A model generated the notes under the pieces. It had not been told where the DNA came from and searched no databases. It saw nothing but the letters and a program-made list of their open reading frames with translations. 64,000 nt of DNA, taken from positions 188,879,331-188,943,330 of the forward strand of contig JBOZIK010000001.1 in NCBI GenBank assembly GCA_051453625.1, read 5' to 3'. Position 1 is the stretch's first letter. Each line of letters starts with the position of its first letter. The translations under genes and the position numbers were made by a program. This DNA is from Welwitschia mirabilis. Lineage: Eukaryota > Gnetophyta > Gnetopsida > Welwitschiales. Shown here piece after piece: positions 48,775-58,926 of the stretch.

Positions 48775-50030
48775 TAGGAAACTATGATGTTAGAATTTCA
48801 ACTGAAATGTTAGACTTTAGTGCTTAAGTGTAATAATAGACCTTGCTTTTCAACTACAACATCAAACTTTAGTAAGTTAGTATGACTTTGAACATTGTTT
48901 GGCCTAGTATAATGTTATATTTTAACTATAATATCAAATTTTAGGACCAAGTATAAGGCCTCTAGTAGGATAAGTGAAATGTTAGACTTTTGGTTGGATA
49001 ATGTTAAGGCTTTAAATGGGCAACTATGACGTTAGACTTCTAGTGGGGCAAGTATGATGTCAAGTTTCTAATTAGGATAGTGTGAGATTATACTTTTAGT
49101 AGGATAAGTACAATGTCAAATTTTTTATAAGATAAGTGTAATGTTAGATTTTGTATGGGGTAAGTATCATGTTAGGTTTTCTATGATCAAGTGTAATGTC
49201 AAGTTTCTAGAAGAACAAGTGTAACATTAGGTGTTTTAGTAGGTAAGTTCAATGTTAGACTTCCATTAGTTAAGTGCAACATCAAGTATTCAATAAAACA
49301 AGTTCATATCATACTTCTAGCGATAAAGTGCAACATCAAGTTTATGATAGGACAAGTATGATGTTAGACTTCTAATGCCTAAATACAATGTCAAAGTTAT
49401 AGAGAGTAAGTATAACATCAAGCTTCGAGTGACTAGGTATGGCATCAAATTTATGATGGGATAAGCACAAGTTTAAAATTCTAATAGCCAAGTGCGACAT
49501 CAAGTTTTTAGTGGAAAAAGTGAGATGGTAGACGTCAAACAGCTAAGTATAATGTTAAACTTCTAGTAGGAAGTGTGATATCAATTTTTTTAGTGGTCAA
49601 GTGAGACATTAGATTTTCAATGATAAGAACAACATCAAGAATCTAGAGGACAAGTGTAATATCATATTTTAGATGGAAAAACTGCAATGTTAAGTCTTTA
49701 GGAATTAACTATGATGTTCAAGATGGATTTCATAACTATAACATCAGGAGATGGATTTCATAACTATAACATCAGGCTTTTAAACCATTTATGATGCTAG
49801 ATGTGAAATCCATGAGTGCAACATTAGGCCTATGAGGTAATTGTGATAAAACCATTTATGATGCTAGATGTGAAATCCATGAGTGCAACATTAGGCCTAT
49901 GAGGTAATTGTGATATTAAGGATGAGTCCCATAACTATGATTTTAGACTTATAGATCAAGTGTAACATTAGGTATGATAATCATGATCATGATGTTAGAC
50001 CTTAGATTAACTAAACTATGGTTGAGATTC
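48775..50030. repeat. Minisatellite array A (unit about 30-35 bp), copy A of the duplicated unit
   Basis: About 1.25 kb of diverged units built around AAGTGTGATGTTAGACTTCT-like sequence. The core varies as ATGTTA, ATGTCA, ACATCA, ACATTA and occasionally ACGTTA, the pattern expected if an ACGTCA core lost its CpG by C-to-T change on one strand or the other. A 66-bp higher-order duplication (49782-49913) is perfect, so part of the array is recent. It leads directly into the promoter-like sequence of PMD-like gene copy A. Confidence 0.9.
49782..49913. repeat. Perfect 66-bp tandem duplication in array A
   Basis: 49782-49847 and 49848-49913 are identical (start AAACCATTTATGATGCTAGA). A 27-28-bp perfect duplication (GATGGATTTCATAACTATAA and on) precedes it at about 49724-49776. 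Identity inside otherwise old DNA points to recent slippage, unequal exchange, or an assembly artefact. Confidence 0.95.
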
Positions 50031-50072
50031 CAACTAAAGTTGAATCGTTAGTTAGCCTGAGGTCTTTCTCAT

Positions 50073-50080
50073 TATAAATA
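50073..50080 (+). promoter_or_regulatory. TATA box of PMD-like gene copy A
   Basis: TATAAATA, followed about 30 bases later by a CTCTCTTTTTTCCCC pyrimidine run and TTTCACACATA. Copy B keeps the same box at 53250-53257 in the same relative place, in homologous surroundings (AACTAAACTATGGTTG / AACTAGACTATGGTTG upstream). Confidence 0.6.
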
Positions 50081-50373
50081 AGTGTTAATATTTTCACTCT
50101 CTTTTTTCCCCTTTCTTTCACACATAGAGTTATTTAACACCTTCTTCTGCTAGATATTATTATATTTTAATACTTTTTCCCTCTTATTCTTAAATATCTT
50201 TTTACATTATCCTTGGTGGTCCTCCTCTTGATGGGTCCATTATATTGTAAATGGCATTAGGCATACTTTTGCTTTATAGAAGAATTCTTTACATATTTTC
50301 ATTTCTTTGTTAGTTTTTTTTAAAAATTATTGTTTAAGGTATGACCTAGTGTCATTTTCCTTATCTTTCTTAG

Positions 50374-51548
50374 AATCCTGCCTATGTTCATTTTGCTAAA
50401 TTAGAGATTGAAGAGAAGGATTTACAACTAGGTTTTTCTTGGCTATTATCTTCAAATTTAATTTATTTTTGTGGTTTTTATTTATTCTATCTTTTACATA
50501 CTATCATCTTATATAATTTCGATTTCTTATATATTTCTTTTGATCTTTAAAATAAGACCATTCTGTATGCTATACATGATCCTATTATTATCTTAGAGGA
50601 GAGTATTCATTTGGCTTTTATTTTGAGTAAGGTAAGTAGCATTTCGTTTAAGGTAACTAACTCAAATTCTAACTTCAGGAATTTCTTAGTTACTCAATTA
50701 CATGAATTTGTTTTTATAAGATAGATAGATATCCATAGGCATAGTGTTGTTACCATAAATTTTGTAGATCTAGATTATGCTACATATAGACAGTTGATCA
50801 CGTATTGAGCCTTCCTTCATGACCATTCTAGTGAGATCCCTTATTATGCCATATATTTAACATCTTTTGTTATTAGAAGCATTTATTTTGATTGGGAGTC
50901 TATTATTTTCTCTTCTACTTTAGCCCAACCTATTCATCTTAAAATATATGAAGATAGGAAAAAGTGTTTTTATGGATACATTCTTTTAGGATTGTATGGT
51001 GCAAGCACTTGGTTTGGGAGTTTACAGTTATTTTATTCTTCTCAAGTTAATTCTTCATTCTTTATACCTTCAAAAAACGTACCTTATTCATCTTACTTCA
51101 CTCATGCTCTTCTAGTATAGTAAAGAAAGAAGGTTTGAGTTCACATGACGCTGGTAACTCATTTATGGGTACTTTAACTATTCCTTTAATGATAATATGA
51201 CATTTAATTAAATGTTCATTTCTTCATGATGCATAGATGAATAGAACCACTTATTTTAGTTCATGAAACTCCTCAAACCATTACAAGAATGCAACCAATT
51301 CCTTACAAGGTAACTGAGGAGGATCTGCTCCTTAGCTTTCACTATAGAATTCAAACTCATGAGGTGTATTTCATCTTTTATTTATTTGTCATTCTTTCCT
51401 TTTTTTCTTATTTATTTTATTTAACATGAAATTAGTACTTTTAAAATCTTAATTTATAGGATTCAAAGACTCTAACTATTATAGATGAGGAGGAGATCAA
51501 GGTTATCCCCTTGCATGCACTAGAGGATTTGGAACAGCTAAGGAAGTA
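50374..51548 (+). pseudogene. PMD-like multi-exon gene, copy A
   Basis: Four coding pieces on the + strand: 50374-50441 (NPAYVHFAKLEIEEKDLQLG), 50578-51120 (about 180 codons with two stops), 51237-51363 (open, IEPLILVHETPQTITRMQPI) and 51460-51548 (open, DSKTLTIIDEEEIKVIPLHA). AG/GT borders fit most joins. The long piece holds IPYYAIYLTSFVIRSIYFDW, LAQPIHLKIYEDRKKCFYGY and ILLGLYGASTWFGSLQLF, which follow the plant mobile domain pattern (h-A-F-L-x-x-W-L-x-x-x-[VI]-F, then P-A-x-x-L-x-x-G-x-x-x-x-L-x-x-x-I-L-x-x-L-Y, then W-[FL]-L-Q-x-W). PMD proteins include Arabidopsis MAIN/MAIL1 and proteins carried by Ty3/gypsy and MULE elements; their molecular role is unsettled. The gene runs opposite to gag-pol of the host element. 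The family call is by motif reading only. Confidence 0.55.
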
Positions 51549-51604
51549 GGTCATTTTAATGAATGATTCCATATTTTACTTTCCTTCTTTCTTTTCATAA
51601 CTAA

Positions 51605-51704
51605 NNNNNNNNNNNNNNNNNNNNNNNNNNNNNNNNNNNNNNNNNNNNNNNNNNNNNNNNNNNNNNNNNNNNNNNNNNNNNNNNNNNNNNNNNNNNNNNN
51701 NNNN
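51605..51704. other. Assembly gap (100 N)
   Basis: Run of 100 N near the end of copy A. Sequence matching the 3' part of copy B (after 54720) may be lost here. Confidence 0.99.
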
Positions 51705-51759
51705 TTGGGATTTGTTAAAAACCTATGCAACCATCATATGTATTATAACTACTAAAAAC

Positions 51760-53130
51760 TTGAGTACCTATGATGTTAGGCATGGGAAGAGGCAAGTGTG
51801 ATGTTAGGCCTATAAGATATGTAAGTGTAATACTAGATCATAAAGTTGATAATTATAACTTCAAGCTTAGAAAGAGGCAAGTGTGATGTCAAGTCTAGGA
51901 TATAAGTGAGTGTACCATGAGATCTTAACACTGATAGCTATGATGTTAAACCTAGAAAGAGGTAAGTGTGACGATAGGTCTAGGAGGTAGATAACTATGA
52001 TGTCATATCTTAAAACTAGAAACCATAATGTCAAACCTATAAAGAGGTAAGTATGACATCATTTATAGGAGATAGATAACTGTGATGTCACATATATGAA
52101 AAAGAAAGTATAACATTAGTCTTGCTAGATAGATAATTATGATGCTAAACCTTACAGGTGAAAGATATAACATTAGGTTTAGGAAAAGAGAGTATGACAT
52201 TAATCTTATAAGATAGAAGGCCATGATGTCAAATCTTAAAAGTGGCAACTACAACATCAAGCCTAGAAGAAGCAAGTATAACATCAAGACTAGGAGATAG
52301 ACAACTATGAAATTAGACCTCAGAAATAGCAACTATGACATCTGAATTCTAAGTGCAACATTAGACACTATGACCAAGTGAAATATTGAACTTTGTAATT
52401 AAGTGTGAGGTCAAGAGTTAAGCTATGACATTAGCCTTCAAGCTTTAAACTATGAGATTGAACTTGTATAAGTAGATGTAACATTAGCCTCCAAGTGTAA
52501 CATTAACCTTCAAGTATAACATCAAAATTCTATGGATAAGTGTGTTATTACTTTTAACTACAATGCTAGCCTTCAAGTACAATGTTGAACTTTGATGTTT
52601 AAGTGTAATGTTGACCACTAAGTAAAATGTTAGATTTTTTTTTTATAAAGTAAGTATGAAATCAAAATTTAATTATGATATTATACTTTTATGAATAGTT
52701 ATAAAATTATCCTTAGGATATGATATCAGACTTTTATATATAAGTGTAATGTTAGAATTTAAGTATGATGTCAGACTTCTATAACTATGTGCAATGTTAG
52801 ATCCAACTGCAATGCTAAAATTCTATGGCTAAGTGTGATGTTATTCTCCATATTAGGCTTTTGTATTTAAGTTTGATGTTTATTTTTAAGCATGACATGA
52901 GATATTTGGGCTCAAGCATAACATCACACTCTAACTATAACATTAGAATTTTGTGACTAAGTGAAACATTGAACTTCAAGTGCAATGTCAGACTTTTACA
53001 TTGAAGTGTGATGTTAGATGAGGGAACTTCGACTATGATGTTAGAATTATGAATCAAGTGTGATATTGGATGCGAGGCCCTCAATTGTAAATCAAATTTG
53101 TAATCTAAGTATGATTTTAGATGTGGGATT
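51760..53130. repeat. Minisatellite array B, copy B of the duplicated unit
   Basis: About 1.37 kb of units related to array A (AAGTGTGATGTTAGGCCTA, AAGTATGACATCA, AAGTGTAATGTTGAAC). Cores alternate among ATGTTA, ATGTCA, ACATCA and ACATTA. A TGACGATAGG near 51969 keeps a CpG. It precedes PMD-like gene copy B just as array A precedes copy A. Confidence 0.9.
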
Positions 53131-53249
53131 CTTAACTACTTTTAACTAGACTTATATTAGAGTTAGAATAGGATCTTTATCCTAGTTAACTAGACTATGG
53201 TTGTTTCTTCACTAAAGTTTAAGGGTCATTTTAACTATAGATCATTTAT

Positions 53250-53257
53250 TATAAATA
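53250..53257 (+). promoter_or_regulatory. TATA box of PMD-like gene copy B
   Basis: TATAAATA in homologous surroundings to 50073-50080. The sequence after it again turns pyrimidine-rich (CTTCTTCTAGG, TTTTATTTCTTTT). Confidence 0.55.
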
Positions 53258-53558
53258 TGAATTGGACCTTTTATTTTTCTATTCATTTTACATATGACGT
53301 GGTCCAACTCTCGCTTCTTCTAGGTACATTTATATTTTATTTCTTTTATTTCTATTTTATCTCTTTTATTTTTCTTACCTTTTCAAATGTTTTTTATGTT
53401 TTTATTATGGACATTTTCTTGATGGATCCTTTTCTTAGTAGATGACATTAGGATATATCCCTTTAGAATCTTCTTTAAACTAATTACCTTTTTTACTTTA
53501 ACCTTTCTTCTTAACTATTTAAGGTATAATTCAATGCATTTTTTCATATCATTTTTAG

Positions 53559-54720
53559 AATTCCACCAATGTTTAGTTTTTTGAGTTAGGAGTTCAAGAG
53601 AAGACTTCATAGACAGGGCTTTCTTAGGTATTTTCCTTAAATTTAATTACAATTCATGGCTTTTCTTTTTCATCTATGACATCCTATTATCTTATATGTT
53701 TTAGATTATTTGTAATATTTCTTTAAATCTCAAAATAATACCATCTTATACCTTGATCATGATTTTTTTGTATTTTAAAAGAGAGCATTTATTTATATTT
53801 TGGATTGAGTGAAGGAGATAATGTTCCCTTTAAGGTAACTTATTTTAATTCTAACTTTCGAGATTTCTTAGCTAAATAATTAGATGAATTTATTTTTGTA
53901 AAAGAGCTAGATACCATAAATATAGTATAGATATTACTAATTTTATAATACCTTATTACACTACTTATGGGTAATTAATTACTTATTATGCCTTCCTACA
54001 TGATCATGCTATCGAGATCCCTTATTATATCATGTAACTAAATTATTTTGTTATTAAACATTTTTTCCTTTTGATTGTACCTCTACCATTTACTTTTTCA
54101 TGTTATCCTAACTTATTCATTTAAAAAGAAGTGGAGATAAGAAAAAGTATTTCTATATCATGTGCTTTTAAGACTATACTTTGTAGGCACAAGTCTAAGA
54201 AGTTTATAACCATTTTCTTCTTTTTAAATTAATCCTTCTTTTTTTATATCCCTAAATAATGCACCATACCAATTATTACTTCTCTGTTACTCTTTTAGTA
54301 TAGTGGAAGGAGTAGGGTTGTATTATATTATCTTGAGGATTCTTTCAAGAGTAGTTTTTATGTTTTTCCTAAAGTAGGTTTTCATTTGCTTAATTTTTTA
54401 ATGATGATCTAATATTAATCATGGATTTTATTTATTTTGTGTTGATGAATAGAGTAACTACTATTAGTTGATGGGATTACTCATGCTATCATAAGTATAA
54501 GGAGGTGATGCAACTAATTTGTTATAAGGTGGCTAATGAGGATACATCCCTCAGATTTTGCCACTATAGTAAGACTTATAGGATTAGTTTTATTTTCATA
54601 ATCATTCACTAATACTGTTTCTTTTATTTTCTTTTCTTATAATGAGATTGAGATGTTTTAGTTGATAGGATGTAGAGGATCTAAAACCACTAAGAAATTA
54701 AGTAATTAGGTTTATAATAT
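53559..54720 (+). pseudogene. PMD-like gene, copy B
   Basis: Homologous to copy A over its whole length: 53559-53627 matches exon 1 and keeps its AG and GT borders; 53750-54303 matches the long piece (for example CTTCCTACATGATCATGCTA / CTTCCTTCATGACCATTCTA, and TCGAGATCCCTTATTAT); about 54455-54580 matches exon 3; 54669-54705 matches a shortened exon 4. Many more stops and small indels occur than in copy A, so it is the more decayed copy. The exon-intron plan shared by both copies supports a real split gene rather than a chance frame. Confidence 0.55.
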
Positions 54721-55995
54721 TCTTTTCCTATATCTTTTTAAGATTTATTTTTAACTTAGACTTGGATCAAGATGGTGATGTTTTTTATTTTATTGATCTA
54801 TCATCACAAGGGAACACGTCCTATTTTAACCCATATTTTCCTTCTTCTACATCACAAGATTTACTAGTTATGAAATAATCTCCACTATCTTTTCTTTACC
54901 ATTCACTTAAATCTAAAAACATTGTTAATGAGATAGATTAGATCACTTACCAAATGGATCAAATACTTTTAGTGCTAGAGCTTCTTATTCCATAGGTCAA
55001 GGAATGTTTGAATTAAACTAGAAAATTTTAGATTCTCTGAGGTATGTTTCATACTTAGGTAACTTATTTCTTATGATCAGATGATGTTTATTTCTTTCAT
55101 TACTCTCATGCTACCAATTTCTATTATGATTATGAGCAAATTCATAAAGGTCATTTCATTTTTCATTATACTCCTTAATAAGAATAGCCACTGTAGATGA
55201 AGGATTTTCACAATTTAATAGATATTCTAGAATTATTTTCTTATATGGCCTATTATGGGGTAGAGTAGTGGAAGACTAAAAATAATACTATCTTCATGTT
55301 CTAGTAATAATGTTTTCTTTTATATTTATTTAAATCCTTCTCTTCTTATTTTTGTATTAATCCTCCTTATTGTTGTAGAATAAAATGAAGAATTTAAGCC
55401 TTTTTAAGAAGAAATCTAGTGTGCATACTTCCCAATTGGAAACTTTGAAGGCTTAGCATGTCCAAATTTTTGCACAACTAATAAAGAGTAAATAGATGAT
55501 TTAAAATTATATGAATTGACTAGCTACTACCATAGATAACACTGTGGCTATATATTATTATGGTAAATTATCTTAGAAGCATCTGCTTGGTACTTTAATA
55601 TCTTATATTAAATGCCTTTTGCTATTTATTCCAAATCTATTATAGCATCATCATCTTTGAATTCTATGAACTAGGAAATTTCTTTTTCTCCTCTGGCTTT
55701 ATCCATTGATACTAGATTAGTTGGTGTGGAATAGACTACTAAGCCTATAGAAGCCGAATATCCTTTTTTATGTTTATCATATACTTTTTCTTCCCCTAAT
55801 GAGGCATAATTTCTAAATTTTATTTTATTTTTTGTGTTTTTTTTGAATGTTTACTTTGTAGTTTCCTAGAGTTTCTTATTATACAATCTTGTTTTTTAAC
55901 TAAATTTACATAAAAAGAAAGAAATTGTCTATTTATATTCTTCATATTCTTTCTTTTAATTCATATGAATTTAAAAGATAATAATTTAGTACCTT
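54720..55995 (+). pseudogene. Downstream part of copy B, coding-like, not recognised
   Basis: Short + strand open pieces follow, such as LDLDQDGDVFYFIDLSSQGN near 54760-54820, MDQILLVLELLIP near 54955 and a basic stretch near 55385-55440 (AAGAAGAAATCTAGTGTGC region). Polypyrimidine tracts with AG precede several. They may be the 3' exons of the PMD-like gene, missing in copy A because of the gap and deletion. I recognise no domain. Sequence next to 55990 is the start of the retroelement leader. Confidence 0.35.
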
Positions 55996-56000
55996 TTTTG

Positions 56001-56013
56001 GCTCTAATACCAA
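56001..56013 (-). other. Primer binding site (initiator tRNA-Met type)
   Basis: On the - strand TTGGTATTAGAGCC lies right after the end of the 5' LTR. The canonical plant sequence complementary to the 3' end of initiator tRNA-Met is TGGTATCAGAGC; one C-to-T change separates them. It fixes the element's direction. Confidence 0.85.
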
Positions 56014-56014
56014 T

Positions 56015-56440
56015 TGTAATATTTCAAATTATAGAATTAAAGTTAAACCTTGAATTCAATAAGTAATATTTAGAGGCTGCATAATAAGGAACTTAATAAT
56101 AAATTAATTAGGGAAAAATAAAGTATCCCTTTATTAATATAATAAAGAAGTGTAATAAAATGATATTTCCTTTATGCCTTCTTTTAGCCCTAGATTGGTG
56201 ATAAAAGGTAAAGACATTGATTATGATCTTAGCGATTCTCTTGGAACCCCTAAAAATGATTCAAGATTATTATTAGTTACATTCACCTAGTTTATCCATC
56301 CCCACCTAATGCCATGGACTTAAGACTCAAAATAAAAGGATATGTCACACCTCTTTGTTATATAATAATTTCCATTAGTTACTATGTAATTAATATTAAT
56401 AAATAATTAGTTAATTATAAAGTTATTTTAGAACATTACA
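56015..56440 (-). repeat. 5' LTR of the 12.6-kb Ty3/gypsy element
   Basis: On the + strand begins TGTAATATTTCAAATTATAG and ends AGTTATTTTAGAACATTACA; on the - strand this is TGTAAT...ATTACA as expected for an LTR. It aligns throughout with 43819-44251. Confidence 0.9.
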
Positions 56441-57879
56441 ATTACTAGTAGAAGTAACAGTGACATCAAAACATTTTGTAGATTAAACCTTCATTTTGAT
56501 GTTCTAGAATCATCTTTGGCTATTGAGTCAATTGCACTTACTAGTGACTTGATTTGAAGAGGTAAAAAATTATACAAATTTCTAAAGTCCAATACACTCA
56601 TCATAATCCTAATTTATTATTATCTAAAAAGGATATAATGCCTTATTTTTAAGTTTATTATGGAATTATTTAAGTTAATGACTAAACAATTATTACGATA
56701 GCATCTATCATGCATTGTTTCTAAGTGTCTTCATTAGAGATAGGATAGCTAATAACACACAAAAATTGACATTTACACAAAGAATATAGGGCTTATTATC
56801 ATGCTTAATCGATCATTAGAATACTTTTATATATCAATTATGCTTAAGTCTATATAAATCTAGTTTTACTAATAACTTGTTTTAACATTATTATTTTGTA
56901 AGATACTTACATTATCTAGTGTGTGGTGGTAGAAGATGGAGATGCGTTAAGCATTATTAGTGGTAGTTCCAATTCTAAGAGTGGTAGCAGTAACTATAGT
57001 ACATAGAATGGATTCATACTTATGTTCCTAAGCCTTCCTCTTATAAGAAATCCATTTGAACCATTTTCCCTTGGACAAATGAAGAATATTTTCTAAAAAA
57101 GACACCTTAATATGGACTCATAAGTAAACAATGCCCTAATTACACATTAGGATTCTCTAACTAAAAAACCATTAAATTAGATGCATGACTAAAGTATAAT
57201 CTCATATAGTTTGGGAATTTTTTAGAATGATCTTATTAGACCTTTGAAATCCTAATTGTAAACACTAATTCTAGTCTATAAATATCCTACTGCATATCAC
57301 TTCATCTAAAATCATTATCAAAGAGATTGGAGTTTTAGTCATGAGTTCTTTGTAAGCCTTCCATATGGATGAGCTAGCTACCAAATTATCATGATGCTTC
57401 TTAGTTTATCATAAGTACATTTTTAGGTTTTATGCTCTTACTTTTCAAATAATAAAGTATCACATATTCTTGGTGCATTACTTTGATATCAAGTTATGAT
57501 TGTTTAATACTTGTTATGCTTAAGATTACCTAAGGCATGCTTTTACTTTAAGATCTATTTGGTGATTCTTCTTTTCATTTTAGCTTGCATAATCTAAATG
57601 TTTATTTGATGAATCTTGGAAGACCTCTATTTTTCATGCTTATTTTATTCTTGTTGTAAAGATTAGATAACTTAGTTATATCACCCTTATATTTATGATG
57701 GATGAAATTATGCCATTGTGCTTGAGCTTAGACTACATAAAAACTCATGTATATGATAGATTATATTTTTATGCTTGAGTAGAAAGAAAAAACTACATGA
57801 TTCTACTTTATTACTTATGCTTTTCATAAAGTTATTATGTTAGTTTAAATGCAATGTCCCATTCTTAGATATTTCATAT

Positions 57880-58885
57880 CATGTCACTCTCTATTATACA
57901 TAATCATTATACTCATTGTACTGATAAATTTTTCAATCTATCATTATGGGATAATGACATTGGAATATACTACAAATGGAAGACTTAGTATAATTAGTAA
58001 AGTTAAACTTGGCCATATAAGTTTTGTATCCCTTTGTTATTTACCACATATTAGCGATAGATACAAGCATAGCTAGATTTTATTACAAATAGTAGCTATT
58101 AAAGGTTAGCATGATATTGTAAGATTTATCTCAATTTTCTCATTGATATGTTTCTATTTCATTGATGTAACAAATGTTGGAGTTTATTTCAATCTGATAT
58201 CTTTATTATAAGTGTATTTATAGGTCATACTTATTATGATTGATAGAGATTTAATCTATATTAAGAATTTCTTTTTTATGCTTCTACATGATTTTTTAAT
58301 GTTAATCTTAGTCCCTAGCTTGCTTACATTTGATGTTATTTAGGATTAAAATCCTATGTTGCATTATTTTGGAGTTAGCTATGATAGATAAGTTTTTTAT
58401 GGTAGATAAGATGACCTAGCATTATTTTACATCAATAATATGATGAATGGGAATATCTTTATGCTTGCATATTATTAAATGCTTTATAAAAATCCTTTAG
58501 ATTAATTACAGAATAGGTTTATTTTTCTTGAATAATCAAGTCATTCTTATTATGTGCATGCTAGATCTTAAGGCTATGCCTTATCTCTAGCTCAGCTCAC
58601 TACTTAATAATACTCTTTTCTCTCACACTTTAATGTACAACATCATTCTATGATAGTTACAAATGTAATTTATGTAATATTTCACTATTATACATAACCA
58701 AATTAATCTCTTAGGAATAATAGCACTAGGACTATGCTACAAATAAAGGTCCTAGTTATTACTAGTAATATTTGGATTTGGTTATGCAAAATTTGTATCC
58801 TTAAGATGATCTTACAATTATCATAGATAAATATAGATACAAGCATAGTCAAATTTCACCACAAATAACATTTTAGTGCTATTGT
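57880..58885. repeat. Diverged direct repeat pair, about 780-bp spacing
   Basis: 57885-58095 and 58665-58880 share a line of landmarks in the same order: CTATTATACATAA, ACTACAAAT(G/A)(G/A)A, AATTTGTATCC / AGTTTTGTATCC, ATAGATACAAGCATAG, and TTACAAATA / CCACAAATA. By eye the two are clearly related but much diverged. Confidence 0.6.
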
Positions 58886-58895
58886 CAATGATTAA

Positions 58896-58926
58896 TAGCA
58901 CGGTACCTATATTGGGGCACACACAA
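58896..58926 (+). other. Possible leader motif of an Athila-like element
   Basis: AGCACGGTACCTATATTGGGGCACACA loosely resembles the GGCGCCGTTGCCGGGGA-type sequence inside the 5' LTR of Athila elements and is 2 kb upstream of an Athila-like gag on the same strand. The match is weak. Confidence 0.25.

Larger units (their letters stand above)
43819..56440 (-). mobile_element. Complete but degenerate Ty3/gypsy LTR retrotransposon, 12.6 kb, with extra + strand cargo
   Basis: Direct repeats at 43819-44251 and 56015-56440 are LTRs with TGTAAT/ATTACA ends. The 5 bases outside are ATTAT (43814-43818) and ATTAC (56441-56445), a target duplication with one transition. A PBS of the initiator-Met type lies at 56001-56013 inside the right LTR, so the element reads on the - strand. 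gag, protease, RT, RNase H and integrase occupy 48.4-44.3 kb in that order, as in chromovirus-like elements. Between PBS and gag there are about 7.5 kb holding a duplicated + strand unit of minisatellite plus PMD-like gene. Typical elements of this type are 5-7 kb, so the extra length is odd. Confidence 0.88.

Noticed and set aside
48775-53130. CRISPR array
   Set aside because: Repeats vary in sequence and spacing, have no unique spacers of constant length, and lie in a plant genome; this is a minisatellite.
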